From positions 2,604,001 through 2,668,000 of the forward strand of contig OZ220708.1 of assembly GCA_965116595.1 (NCBI GenBank): DNA of 64,000 bases, written 5' to 3'. Of this stretch, positions 19,088 to 28,087 are shown in pieces. The notes beneath the pieces were generated by a model. That model was not told where the DNA came from, searched no databases, and saw nothing but the letters and a program-made list of their open reading frames with translations. The position numbers and the translations under genes were made by a program. Source of the DNA: G963663315 sp963668255 (lineage in GTDB: Bacteria; Pseudomonadota; Gammaproteobacteria; Arenicellales; Poriferihabitantaceae). Each line of letters begins with the position of its first letter. The stretch's first letter is position 1.

Positions 19088-21709
19088 CTAGTGAACTATG
19101 TTGTCAGCGCTGTCGGCGCCGGGCTGTTCATCTTCTGTGTCGTCCGGATCAACAATATTGCTGACACAAACCAGACGATCACCATTCACCAATGAAATCA
19201 AACGAACACCTTGAGCATTCCGGCCTATTGTCGAAATTTCATCAACACGGGTCCTGATCAGAATACCGCCATCGGTAATCAACATTACCTCATCGGATTC
19301 ACTCACCATGTGGGCACTGACAACCCTGCCATTTCGATCGGATGTCTTCATCGCAATCACCCCTTGCCCGGCACGTCCTTTACGCGGAAAATCAGAAATC
19401 AGTGTACGTTTGCCATAGCCATTCGCAGTACTGGTCAGGATTGTGGGTTCTTCCATTTCATTAACTTTATCATCACCCTGGCCAACAGCAGGCAGCACCA
19501 TCAGCGAAATCACCCGCTGTTCCGGTTTCAAACGTATGCCGCGCACCCCGCGCGCTGTTCGTCCCATCACACGAATAGCGCCTTCAGAGAACCTTATTGC
19601 CTTGCCGGCATCACTCACCAGCAGTATATCTTCACTGCCACTGGTCACCGCCACCCCGACCAGATGGTCGTCATCCTGTAGACTGACTGCCCGAAGCCCT
19701 GAATTCCTGGGCTTGGAAAAAACACTCAGCTTGCATTTTTTCACGTAACCCAGAGAAGTGGCCATCAGTAGATTCTTGCCCTCTTCATATTCCTTTATCG
19801 GCAACATTGCCGTCACCTGTTCATCTGAACCGAGCGGCAGCAGATTGACCAGCGGCTTGCCCCTGGCCTGACGGCCCGCCTGGGTTAACTGGAACGTTCT
19901 CAACCAGTAAACCTTGCCTATATCGGAAAAACACAAAATGATATCGTGAGAATTCGCGACAAACATCTGCTTGACGAAATCCTTCTCCTTGGTTCGTGTT
20001 GCCACTCGTCCTTTACCGCCGCGTTTTTGGGCCGAGTAATCTGACACAGGTTGGGATTTGGCGTAGCTTTCATGAGAAATTGTAACCACCATGTCCTCTT
20101 CCGGAATCAGGTCCTCCCTCGACAGATCAATCATACCTTCAATGATTTCAGTACGTCGGTCATCATTGTACTGATCACGGATTTCCTTAAGCTCCCCGCG
20201 AATCACCTCCACCAACCGATCCGGGTTATTGAGAATTTCCATCAAGATCAGGATGCTTTCAACAATGTCTCCATATTCCCTGTGGATTTTTTCCTGTTCG
20301 AGACCGGTCAGTCTATGCAATCTCAATTCCAGTATGGACTGGGCCTGCACGGGTGAAAGTTGATAGCCCGACCCGTTCAGGCCGTAGTTCGCGCCTAAAA
20401 ACTTCGGACGGGAAAGATTTGTGTCCGAACGCGCCAGCATTGCAGCTACCGGTCCCGGTTCCCACAGTTGGGTCAGCAGCTTTTCCTTTGCTTCCCCTGA
20501 AGTTTTGGCTGCCCTGATCAATGCGATAACAGGGTCAATGTTTGCCAGCGCGACGGCAAGACCTTCCAGAATGTGTGCGCGGTCACGCGCTTTCCCCAGT
20601 TCAAAAATGGTTCGTCGGGTAACCACCTCACGCCGATGTCTGACAAACTCATTCAGCGCTTCTTTCAGATTGAAAACACGGGGCTGGTTGTCGCTCAACG
20701 CCACTATGTTGATTCCAAACACAGTCTGCATGCTGGTTTGCTTGTACAGATTGTTCAATATGACTTCAGCCTGTTCACCCCGCTTGATTTCAATTACTGC
20801 GCGCATTCCTGATTTGTCGGATTCATCGCGAATTGCAGAGATTCCTTCGATATTCCTGTTCTTTACCAGCTTGGCTATCTTCTCTATCAGGCGTGCCTTG
20901 TTGACCTGATAAGGTAATTCATAAATAACAATCGATTCACGCCCGTTGGCGATCTGTTCAATTTCAGCTCTCGCCCGGACATGAATTCGACCACGCCCGG
21001 TTTCGTATGCTTCACGAATACCGCTGTGCCCATTGATAATTCCCGCAGTGGGGAAATCCGGGCCGGGCAGATATTCCATCAATTGAGATATCGAAATATC
21101 AGGATTCTCCATCAATGCAAAACAGGCATCGATCGTTTCTCCCAGATTATGCGGCGGCACGTTGGTCGCCATACCGACAGCGATTCCCGTGGAACCGTTT
21201 ACCAGTAGATTGGGAACACGGGCAGGCAACACCAGTGGCTGGATCTCGGACTCGTCATAGTTCGGACCGAAATCGACGGTTTCCTTATTAATATCCGCCA
21301 GCAACTCGTGCGCGATACGGGACAGGCGAATCTCGGTATAGCGCATCGCGGCAGGTGAATCACCGTCTACAGACCCGAAGTTGCCTTGCCCATCCACCAG
21401 CATGCTGCGCATGGAGAAACTTTGAGCCATTCTGACGATCGCATCGTAAACCGCAGTCTCGCCATGCGGGTGATACTTGCCGATCACGTCACCGACTACC
21501 CTGGCGGATTTTTTATAGGCCTTGTTCCAGTCATTCCCCAGCACCGACATTGCGTATAATACGCGTCGGTGAACCGGCTTCAATCCATCCCGGATATCCG
21601 GCAGCGCCCGACCGACTATCACACTCATGGCGTAATCCAGATAGGATTGCCGCATCTCTTTTTCAAGATTTGTCGGCAGTGTTTCCTTGGCGAAAGAAGT
21701 TTCGGTCAT
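19088..21709 (-). CDS. gyrA: DNA gyrase subunit A
   Basis: Full-length GyrA (873 residues). The quinolone-resistance region reads HPHGETAVYDAIVRMAQ, with Thr at the E. coli Ser83 position and Asp at position 87; Thr83 is the normal residue in several non-enteric groups. The catalytic tyrosine is in AAMRYTEIRL. The GyrA box appears as QKRGGKG near residue 565, followed by the six-bladed C-terminal wrapping domain and an acidic tail. It heads the aromatic-amino-acid and ribosomal protein gene train on the minus strand, preceded by an AT-rich region. Confidence 0.97.
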   Translation of the reverse strand: MTETSFAKETLPTNLEKEMRQSYLDYAMSVIVGRALPDIRDGLKPVHRRVLYAMSVLGNDWNKAYKKSARVVGDVIGKYHPHGETAVYDAIVRMAQSFSMRSMLVDGQGNFGSVDGDSPAAMRYTEIRLSRIAHELLADINKETVDFGPNYDESEIQPLVLPARVPNLLVNGSTGIAVGMATNVPPHNLGETIDACFALMENPDISISQLMEYLPGPDFPTAGIINGHSGIREAYETGRGRIHVRARAEIEQIANGRESIVIYELPYQVNKARLIEKIAKLVKNRNIEGISAIRDESDKSGMRAVIEIKRGEQAEVILNNLYKQTSMQTVFGINIVALSDNQPRVFNLKEALNEFVRHRREVVTRRTIFELGKARDRAHILEGLAVALANIDPVIALIRAAKTSGEAKEKLLTQLWEPGPVAAMLARSDTNLSRPKFLGANYGLNGSGYQLSPVQAQSILELRLHRLTGLEQEKIHREYGDIVESILILMEILNNPDRLVEVIRGELKEIRDQYNDDRRTEIIEGMIDLSREDLIPEEDMVVTISHESYAKSQPVSDYSAQKRGGKGRVATRTKEKDFVKQMFVANSHDIILCFSDIGKVYWLRTFQLTQAGRQARGKPLVNLLPLGSDEQVTAMLPIKEYEEGKNLLMATSLGYVKKCKLSVFSKPRNSGLRAVSLQDDDHLVGVAVTSGSEDILLVSDAGKAIRFSEGAIRVMGRTARGVRGIRLKPEQRVISLMVLPAVGQGDDKVNEMEEPTILTSTANGYGKRTLISDFPRKGRAGQGVIAMKTSDRNGRVVSAHMVSESDEVMLITDGGILIRTRVDEISTIGRNAQGVRLISLVNGDRLVCVSNIVDPDDTEDEQPGADSADNIVH

Positions 21710-21719
21710 CAGTGTGGTT

Positions 21720-21800
21720 CGAGGTTAAAACAAATAGCTGTAATATTATTTGGATATATCCTATATATTATTGATTTATATGGTTATATTGGAAAACATA
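21720..21800 (-). promoter_or_regulatory. AT-rich gyrA upstream region
   Basis: About 80 bases immediately before gyrA are strongly AT-rich, with several overlapping TATA-like hexamers on the minus strand (TATAAA, TATATA, AATATT). This suits a supercoiling-sensitive gyrase promoter, but too many near-matches exist to choose one -10/-35 pair. Confidence 0.35.
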
Positions 21801-21897
21801 AATCCCGGGATTGACGAGACATCCGATAATGCCCTGCGTGCAGGATTTTATCACATTACCCCGAAATCCGGTATTGTGAATTTAACTGCGACAAGGA

Positions 21898-21919
21898 CTG
21901 AAATGCTTTGTCATTTCAG
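21898..21919 (-). terminator. possible terminator hairpin at hflX 3' end
   Basis: CTGAAATG (21898-21905) and CATTTCAG (21912-21919) form a perfect 8-bp stem with a 6-base loop. It overlaps the hflX stop codon, and on the minus strand is followed by a mildly T-rich TCCTTGT. It would separate the tsaE-hflX operon from gyrA. Confidence 0.4.
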
Positions 21920-23232
21920 CCGGAACCAGTATTAATTGCGCCATTGGGGTAATTGGAGCTGATCGAGTGTGCATGACTCCACAATCCGCAATGTTGCTTC
22001 TGTGACGCCAGCCATCCCCATACCGCAGGCTCCATCTTCACGGTCATGAAAATACTGCCCGAATCATCGGTGCTTTCTTCCATCACCTGACATTTCTGAT
22101 AAAGCTGTGATCGTAATGCACCGGCTTCCGGCGCCAGGGTCAAGTTGAATATCTGATGTGATTTTGACAGCAGGGCGCCAACACAATCAAGCAACAGATC
22201 AAGGCCGGCTCCGGATACGGCTGAGAGCCATACCCTTGCGACCTCCCCTTCCTTATTATTTTTGGTGCGGGGTGGATCTCCAGTCAGATCGATTTTATTG
22301 AAAACGGTGATAACAGGAATGGAATCGGCGCCGATTTCCCGGAGCACCTGCAATACATGCTGGTGAAGTTCAGCCTGATCCGGATTCGAAAAATCATTGA
22401 CCAGCAACAGACAACTGGCGCTGGCAACCTCCTCAAGGGTAGAGTGGAAAGCCGCAACCAGCGTGTGCGGCAAATCCTTGATAAACCCTACCGTATCGGA
22501 TAACACGACACTCCCGAACCCGGGAATTTCCAGTCGGCGCATGGTTGGATCGAGCGTGGCAAACAATTTATCTTCAACCAGCACGTCCTCGCCAGTCAAG
22601 GCGTTGAATAATGAAGACTTGCCGGAATTGGTATAACCGACCAGGGAAATGGTCGGGACAGGCGTTCTGTGCCTGGCCCTCCTGCGAAGTGATCTTTGCG
22701 CCTCCACCCGGTCGAGCCTGTGTGTAAGCGTTTTTATGCGCTTGCCAATCAAACGGCGGTCTGTTTCCAGTTGGGCTTCACCCGGCCCTCTCAGCCCGAT
22801 CCCTCCTTTTTGTCGTTCGAGGTGGGTCCAGCCACGTACCAGCCTGGTGGACAGATGCCTGAGTTGCGCCAGTTCAACCTGTAATTTACCTTCGCTCGAT
22901 GTCGCGCGCTGGGCAAAAATATCCAGAATCAGTCCCGGCCTGTCCAATACCCTGCAATAAACGATCCTTTCAATATTTCTTTCCTGTATCGGACTGATTG
23001 CATGGTCGAAAATAACCAGCGTCGCATCCTCCTGTATTACCAGATCGGCCAGTTCCTGCACCTTGCCTTTACCGATAAATGTCGCCGATACCGGCTTCGG
23101 TCTGACTGTTAACAGACAATGACAGATCTCGGCGCCCGCTGACCTCGCAAGCTGTGACAACTCTTCCAGCGACTCCTGGGTTCCCGCTCCAGGATGGGTC
23201 TCCTGTCTTACCAGAATGGCGCGTTCCTCCAA
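21916..23232 (-). CDS. hflX: ribosome-associated GTPase HflX
   Basis: The 438-residue protein has the HflX N-terminal nucleotide-binding domain, the linker with GIGLRGPGEAQLETDRR, then the G domain: G1 as GYTNSGKSSLFNAL, DTVGFIKDLP for G3 and NKIDL for G4. HflX splits stalled 70S ribosomes after heat or antibiotic stress. It is last in the miaA-hfq-hflX set; hflK and hflC, which usually follow, are replaced here by gyrA. Confidence 0.95.
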   Translation of the reverse strand: MEERAILVRQETHPGAGTQESLEELSQLARSAGAEICHCLLTVRPKPVSATFIGKGKVQELADLVIQEDATLVIFDHAISPIQERNIERIVYCRVLDRPGLILDIFAQRATSSEGKLQVELAQLRHLSTRLVRGWTHLERQKGGIGLRGPGEAQLETDRRLIGKRIKTLTHRLDRVEAQRSLRRRARHRTPVPTISLVGYTNSGKSSLFNALTGEDVLVEDKLFATLDPTMRRLEIPGFGSVVLSDTVGFIKDLPHTLVAAFHSTLEEVASASCLLLVNDFSNPDQAELHQHVLQVLREIGADSIPVITVFNKIDLTGDPPRTKNNKEGEVARVWLSAVSGAGLDLLLDCVGALLSKSHQIFNLTLAPEAGALRSQLYQKCQVMEESTDDSGSIFMTVKMEPAVWGWLASQKQHCGLWSHAHSISSNYPNGAINTGSG

Positions 23233-23304
23233 CCCTTTCGGGTCGAATCGACCTTCTAATGACTTAAACAGAGTCGCAAATCTCCTGGATGTGGCAAGAT
23301 GTCT

Positions 23305-23565
23305 TCACTTGTTGTCATCCTGGCTTTCGTCGTCCTCGCTTTCCGATGCAATTCGAACAACTCGTGCAGGAACTATGGTAGAAATCGCATGCTTGTAAAT
23401 CATTTGATTTACTGTATTGCGAAGAAGAATTACAAACTGGTCAAACGAGTCCACCTGGCCCTGTAGCTTGATGCCATTTACCAGAAATACCGATACCGGA
23501 ACTCGCTCTTTTCTCAATGCATTCAAGAATGGATCCTGTAAAGCTGTTCCTCTTTGTTGTGTCAT
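23305..23565 (-). CDS. hfq: RNA chaperone Hfq
   Basis: Starting at ATG 23565 the product is 86 residues: QDPFLNALRKERVPVSVFL (Sm1) and YKHAISTIVPARVV (Sm2, with the YKHA proximal RNA-binding residues), then a short acidic tail (SEDDESQDDNK). The longer frame to 23694 is rejected because AAAGAAAGGGTGAATATC gives this ATG a good ribosome site and family similarity begins there. Hfq pairs small RNAs with mRNAs. It lies between miaA and hflX, the conserved arrangement. The tail is shorter than in E. coli (102 residues). Confidence 0.96.
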   Translation of the reverse strand: MTQQRGTALQDPFLNALRKERVPVSVFLVNGIKLQGQVDSFDQFVILLRNTVNQMIYKHAISTIVPARVVRIASESEDDESQDDNK

Positions 23566-23690
23566 GATATTCACCCTTTCTTTTATTACCTCTATATACT
23601 GGAGGATCCCAGCCCGAACTCCGGTTTCAAGCTGACTACCGACCCAATCAGCCGGTGACCAGCCGAATCCGAGAATTATCCGACATAGTA

Positions 23691-24671
23691 TCATAAAGTG
23701 AAAATTCGGTCTGTAATCCTGCTGTGAGTCATTATTTGCGGATGTGCTTTCAAATAAGTCAACATGGAATCGAGCATACCGGCCTGTTCTGTATTGAACC
23801 AGACAACATTCGATTGATTTCTCAACCAGGTCAATTGCCGCTTGGCAAGTTGCCTGGTTGCAGCGATTCCGTTTTGTATCATCTGCATGTAATCTGCATC
23901 CCCATGCAGATATTCAATAACCTGTCTATACCCTACGCTGCGCATCGATGGCAGCAGTGAAGGATTATCCAGTTTCGATAACAGTGACTCCACTTCTGCA
24001 ACAAGGCCTCGCTCGATCATTGTTTCGAACCGGGCTTCTATCTTTTTATGCAATCCCCTTCGGTCCCCTGTAAACAAGGCCATTTTTATTATCGGATGGC
24101 TCAATCCCTGGCTTCGGACCTGCGCCATAATCTCTGAGGGCGGATTTCCGGTCAACCTGTAAATCTCGACCGCTCGTTGAATCCTTTGTGAGTCTGTCGG
24201 CGCCAGCCGCCGGGCAATTACGGGATCAATCCTCGCCAGTTGATCGTAAACAGATTCCAGCCCCTGATGATCGATCTCGGCCCTGACCTGCATCCGGGTC
24301 ATTGCATCAGTCGAAGGCAGCGCAGAGAAACCATTTTCAATGGCGGAAAAGTAAAACATGGCCCCCCCTGTCAGCACAGGCAGCTTTTTCTGACTGATGA
24401 TCAGATCAATCGAACGAGACGCATCATTACAAAACTCGGCAGATGAATAAGGAGTCCCGGGATCACGGATATCAATCAGGTGATGAGGGTAACGGGCAAG
24501 GAACCCGGCATCCGGTTTTGCCGTACCGATATCCATTCCACGATATACCTGGGCGGCATCCACACTCACTAGTTCGATTTCCAGTTCATCATGTAATTTC
24601 GCAGCAATTTCTGTCTTGCCGGATGCCGTCGGCCCCATCAGAAATACTACCGCCTGTTTGTTATCGGCCAC
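23691..24671 (-). CDS. miaA: tRNA dimethylallyltransferase MiaA
   Basis: At 326 residues it has the P-loop FLMGPTASGKTEIAAKL, then the DSAQVYRGMDIGTAKP-type segment (here DAAQVYRGMDIGTAKP) and LRNQSNVVWF near the C-terminus. It prenylates A37 of tRNAs that read UNN codons. Its start overlaps the end of mutL by 11 bases, and hfq begins 126 bases after its stop, enough room for an extra hfq promoter. Confidence 0.95.
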   Translation of the reverse strand: MADNKQAVVFLMGPTASGKTEIAAKLHDELEIELVSVDAAQVYRGMDIGTAKPDAGFLARYPHHLIDIRDPGTPYSSAEFCNDASRSIDLIISQKKLPVLTGGAMFYFSAIENGFSALPSTDAMTRMQVRAEIDHQGLESVYDQLARIDPVIARRLAPTDSQRIQRAVEIYRLTGNPPSEIMAQVRSQGLSHPIIKMALFTGDRRGLHKKIEARFETMIERGLVAEVESLLSKLDNPSLLPSMRSVGYRQVIEYLHGDADYMQMIQNGIAATRQLAKRQLTWLRNQSNVVWFNTEQAGMLDSMLTYLKAHPQIMTHSRITDRIFTL

Positions 24672-26487
24672 GCATGAACCATTTGTCTATTTCACCCAGC
24701 GACACGCTCATCCAGGTTGGCCGACCATGATTGCATTGCCCGGAGCGCTCGACTTCTTCCATTTGCCGCAGCAAGGCATTCATCTCAGCCAATTCGAGTT
24801 TCCGGTTCGCACGCACTGATCCATGACACGCAACCGATGACAGTATTTCATGCTGTGCATCCTGTATTCGCCCGCTGACACCAAATTCAATCAAATCAGA
24901 CAGCGTATCTCTTATCAGGCTTTCGACATCTGACCGGGACAACAACTCGGGCATTGACCGGATCACCAGTTTCTCCTCGCCCAAACGGTCTATCTCGACC
25001 CCGAGACTTCTGAATTCATCGATATAATCCTCGGCAAGCTGCGCTTCGGTCTGACTCACATTAATCTGGACAGGCACCAGCAAAGGCTGGCTGTTCAGGT
25101 CATTTTCCCCGGCCTTTGTTTTAAGTATTTCATAAGTGATCCTCTCATGGGCGGCATGCATGTCCACCATGATCAATCCCTCATTGTTCTCGGCCAGGAT
25201 ATAGATTCCCTTCAACTGTGCAATGGCATAACCCAACGGCGGAGTACTCTGATCGTTCCCGTCCGGGGAATACCCCGGTTCGCCAACCGGATCAGCACCC
25301 TGATTCAGACTCCCCCCGGACAAGGCGCCGTATCCCCGCAACTGATCGCTGACCAGCATTTTGATATTTTGCTGCGCGGCGTAATTTCCGTATCCCCCTG
25401 TTTTTGTGGACATCAGAGGAATATTTTCCGGGGTGGGCAGGTTGATTTCACTTTCCCCGGGAGTCAATCCGGAAATCCTGTGATGCAGAACCCGGTAAAT
25501 ATAATTGTGGACCAGGCGACTTTCACGGAACCGGACTTCGCTTTTTGCAGGATGGACATTGACATCGACCAGTTCAGGCCTGATGTTCAAAAACAGAATA
25601 AATGCCGGATGCCTGCCATGATACAGTACATCGTTATAGGCTCGGCGAACCGCATGGGCAATCAGATTGTCCTTCACTGACCTGCCATTCACATAGAAAT
25701 ACTGCAAATCCCGTCCCGCGCGAGAAAACGTCGGCAAGCCAGTCCAGCCTGACAGCTCCATGGTTTCAACATCACTTTCCAGATATACGCACTGCTTTGA
25801 AAACTGCGCCCCGCAGATACTGGAAATTCTCTTCCTGAGGGCTTCTTCGGAACTCGCTGGCAGTACGTGGAATACGGTTTTCCCGTCATTGTAAAAAACA
25901 ACTTCCAGTGACGGCTGACTCAAGGCAATCTTTTTGACTGCATTATTACAATGATTGAACTCGGTTTTTTCGGTTCTCAGGAATTTCCGGCGGGCAGGAG
26001 TATTGTAAAACAGATCTTTAACCTCCACCGTTGTACCAACAGGGTGCGCCACCGGGACCGGCGCTGAAGCCTGATGCCCTCCATGCACTACTACTTGATA
26101 TCCCTTGTCCCGGTCCGGAGTACGGGAAGCAAGTGTCAACCGGGAAACCGCGGCGATACTGGGAAGCGCCTCCCCGCGAAATCCCAGGGTTTCCACTTCA
26201 AACAAGTCTTCGACCGAGACAAGCTTGCTGGTTGCATGGCGTGAAAGCGCAAGGGTCAATTGCTCTTGCGGAATCCCGAAACCATTGTCTGCAACCTGGA
26301 TCCGCTTGAGTCCGCCCCGGTCAACCTGGATTTCAATTTTCGTGGCGCTGGCATCGATACAGTTTTCCAGCAACTCCTTTAACAGGGATGCCGGTCGCTC
26401 TACCACCTCTCCAGCGGCAATCTGGTTGATCAGTTTGTCGTCGAGTTGCCTGATTTGACGGTTTTCCATCCTTAGGTCCGGGGTCAA
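24661..26487 (-). CDS. mutL: DNA mismatch repair protein MutL
   Basis: This 608-residue GHKL ATPase has IAAGEVVERPASLLKELLEN, then DNGFGI and TLGFRGEALPSIAAVS in the N-terminal domain, and a C-terminal dimerisation domain ending in GQCNHGRPTWM. The DQHAAHERxxYE metal motif of endonuclease-type MutL is present only as DMHAAHERITYE with no obvious full cysteine set, consistent with a nick-dependent, MutH-type or non-nuclease role. It overlaps the amidase gene by four bases and miaA by 11. Confidence 0.95.
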   Translation of the reverse strand: MTPDLRMENRQIRQLDDKLINQIAAGEVVERPASLLKELLENCIDASATKIEIQVDRGGLKRIQVADNGFGIPQEQLTLALSRHATSKLVSVEDLFEVETLGFRGEALPSIAAVSRLTLASRTPDRDKGYQVVVHGGHQASAPVPVAHPVGTTVEVKDLFYNTPARRKFLRTEKTEFNHCNNAVKKIALSQPSLEVVFYNDGKTVFHVLPASSEEALRKRISSICGAQFSKQCVYLESDVETMELSGWTGLPTFSRAGRDLQYFYVNGRSVKDNLIAHAVRRAYNDVLYHGRHPAFILFLNIRPELVDVNVHPAKSEVRFRESRLVHNYIYRVLHHRISGLTPGESEINLPTPENIPLMSTKTGGYGNYAAQQNIKMLVSDQLRGYGALSGGSLNQGADPVGEPGYSPDGNDQSTPPLGYAIAQLKGIYILAENNEGLIMVDMHAAHERITYEILKTKAGENDLNSQPLLVPVQINVSQTEAQLAEDYIDEFRSLGVEIDRLGEEKLVIRSMPELLSRSDVESLIRDTLSDLIEFGVSGRIQDAQHEILSSVACHGSVRANRKLELAEMNALLRQMEEVERSGQCNHGRPTWMSVSLGEIDKWFMRGR

Positions 26488-27641
26488 TAGTTTGCATAGA
26501 TATACGGGTTGTTTTTCAGGTATCTCTTGATTCCTGCCACCACCGCGTTACTGATCCGTTGTTGATGTTTCCTGTTTTGCAACAACTTTTCCTCTTTCGG
26601 ATTCGTAATATAGGCCGTTTCCACCAGAATAGAAGGGATTTCGGGTGATTTCAACACCACGAATCCCGCCTGCTCTACACGCTTGCTGTGCACGGGTCCG
26701 ATTTTCTTTAATTCATCCAGTACTGACCGTCCGAGTACAAGGCTTTCATTGACCGTTTTGGTCATCGACATATCGATCCATGCCTTGGCAAGCGTGTCCT
26801 CTTTTTCACCCAGAATGACTCCTCCTATCAGGTCCGACGCGTTTTCCTTGTCAGCCAGCCGTCTTGCAGATTCGCTGGTCGCGCCCTTTCGGGACAACGC
26901 ATAAACGGAAGAGCCCCGGACATTTTTATTCTTGAATGCATCTGCATGAATGGAAATGAACAAGTCCGCCGCGAGACTGCGGGCAATCCCGATTCGTTTT
27001 CGCAACTTTACATAGTAATCTCCCTTTCGAGTGAGTTCCGCACGCATTCCAGGTTGCTTATCAATATCCGTCTTCAGCTTTTTTGCAATTTGCAGCACCA
27101 CGTTTTTTTCCCGCGCCTTCTTGCCAAGCGCACCCGGATCTTCTCCACCATGTCCAGGATCGATCACAATCAATAATTCCTTTTTCCGTTTCTTCCGCGT
27201 TATCGGCTTCTTCGGCATTTCAGGCTGGTCAGCCTTGACTTGCGCGTCTTTCGAATAGTAATCCATTACCAGACGATATCGATAGTTGTCGACTGGCTTG
27301 AGTAGTTGAATCAGATATTGAACCGGTTTTTGAACGTCAAAAACCAGCCTCAACACACCCTCAGCAGGATAACCTGCACGCATCCGTCGAATAAACTGCC
27401 CTGTAGAGCCTGAAACAGGGAGCGCACTGCTCAGTGTTGTTCGAGGCAGGTCGAGAACGACACGATCAGGCGACTTCAATGAAAACACTTTGAAGTCGAC
27501 ACTCTTGTCGAGGTCCAGCACGATCCTTGAACGGTCAGGGGCATGCCACATGCGAATATCGTTCACTACCGCGGCAAAGCCAGCGCTGCACTGACAAAAC
27601 AGCAGGACGGAAATCAGCAGGTTTCGGATAAATACAATCAC
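26484..27641 (-). CDS. amiC: N-acetylmuramoyl-L-alanine amidase (AmiB/AmiC type)
   Basis: The 385-residue product has a signal peptide (residues about 1-23), an AMIN domain (about 25-130) for septal targeting, and a zinc Amidase_3 domain (about 155-380): VIDPGHGGEDPGALG with the first zinc His and Glu, ISIHADAF with the second, and the catalytic Glu in ILVETAYITNP. It cuts septal peptidoglycan at division. No LysM domain follows, so it is shorter than E. coli AmiB. It sits between tsaE and mutL, each with four-base overlaps. Confidence 0.93.
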   Translation of the reverse strand: MIVFIRNLLISVLLFCQCSAGFAAVVNDIRMWHAPDRSRIVLDLDKSVDFKVFSLKSPDRVVLDLPRTTLSSALPVSGSTGQFIRRMRAGYPAEGVLRLVFDVQKPVQYLIQLLKPVDNYRYRLVMDYYSKDAQVKADQPEMPKKPITRKKRKKELLIVIDPGHGGEDPGALGKKAREKNVVLQIAKKLKTDIDKQPGMRAELTRKGDYYVKLRKRIGIARSLAADLFISIHADAFKNKNVRGSSVYALSRKGATSESARRLADKENASDLIGGVILGEKEDTLAKAWIDMSMTKTVNESLVLGRSVLDELKKIGPVHSKRVEQAGFVVLKSPEIPSILVETAYITNPKEEKLLQNRKHQQRISNAVVAGIKRYLKNNPYIYANY

Positions 27642-28087
27642 TTGAGTCTCGGGTCCGGGCAGTGATGGACAGAATGAGTTTCAATCTCGATACTTCTTCC
27701 CTTATCCAGATATTTTATCGAAATTTCAAGATCGGGGCATGGCAAGAATCCGACTCCGTGAGCCGGCCACTCGATCAGGCTGATCGCAGTTTCGGATATC
27801 ATGTCGCGCATACCTGTCATTTCCAGTTCGGTCGGAGAACTGATTCGATATAAATCAATATGATGTATTACCCTCCCCCCCGGATTATAAGTCTCTACCA
27901 GGGTGTAGGTGGGGCTGGTCACTGCACCTTCGTGACCAAATCCATTGAGAATTCCACGCACAAATGTGGTTTTTCCGGCGCCGGGTTCTCCGCTCAGAAA
28001 GACAACGCAGCCAGCATCGATATGCTTGCAGGTCGATCTGCCCAGTTGCATCATCGAGGATTCATCAAAGGCGTTAAAAATGGTCAT
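27638..28087 (-). CDS. tsaE: tRNA threonylcarbamoyladenosine biosynthesis protein TsaE
   Basis: The ATPase (149 residues from ATG 28087) has the P-loop LSGEPGAGKTTFVRGIL, then TSPTYTLVE and HHIDLYRI, all typical of TsaE, a component of the t6A37 tRNA modification complex. AGGAAAGAAGAG lies just before this ATG. A start at 28147 or 28105 would extend it, but adds no family-like sequence and deepens the overlap with the upstream channel gene, which ends at 28074. It opens the amidase-mutL-miaA-hfq-hflX operon. Confidence 0.93.
   Translation of the reverse strand: MTIFNAFDESSMMQLGRSTCKHIDAGCVVFLSGEPGAGKTTFVRGILNGFGHEGAVTSPTYTLVETYNPGGRVIHHIDLYRISSPTELEMTGMRDMISETAISLIEWPAHGVGFLPCPDLEISIKYLDKGRSIEIETHSVHHCPDPRLK

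Noticed and set aside
23566..23694. Extended N-terminus of Hfq
   Set aside because: The 43 extra residues have no Hfq similarity, and a good ribosome site precedes ATG 23565.
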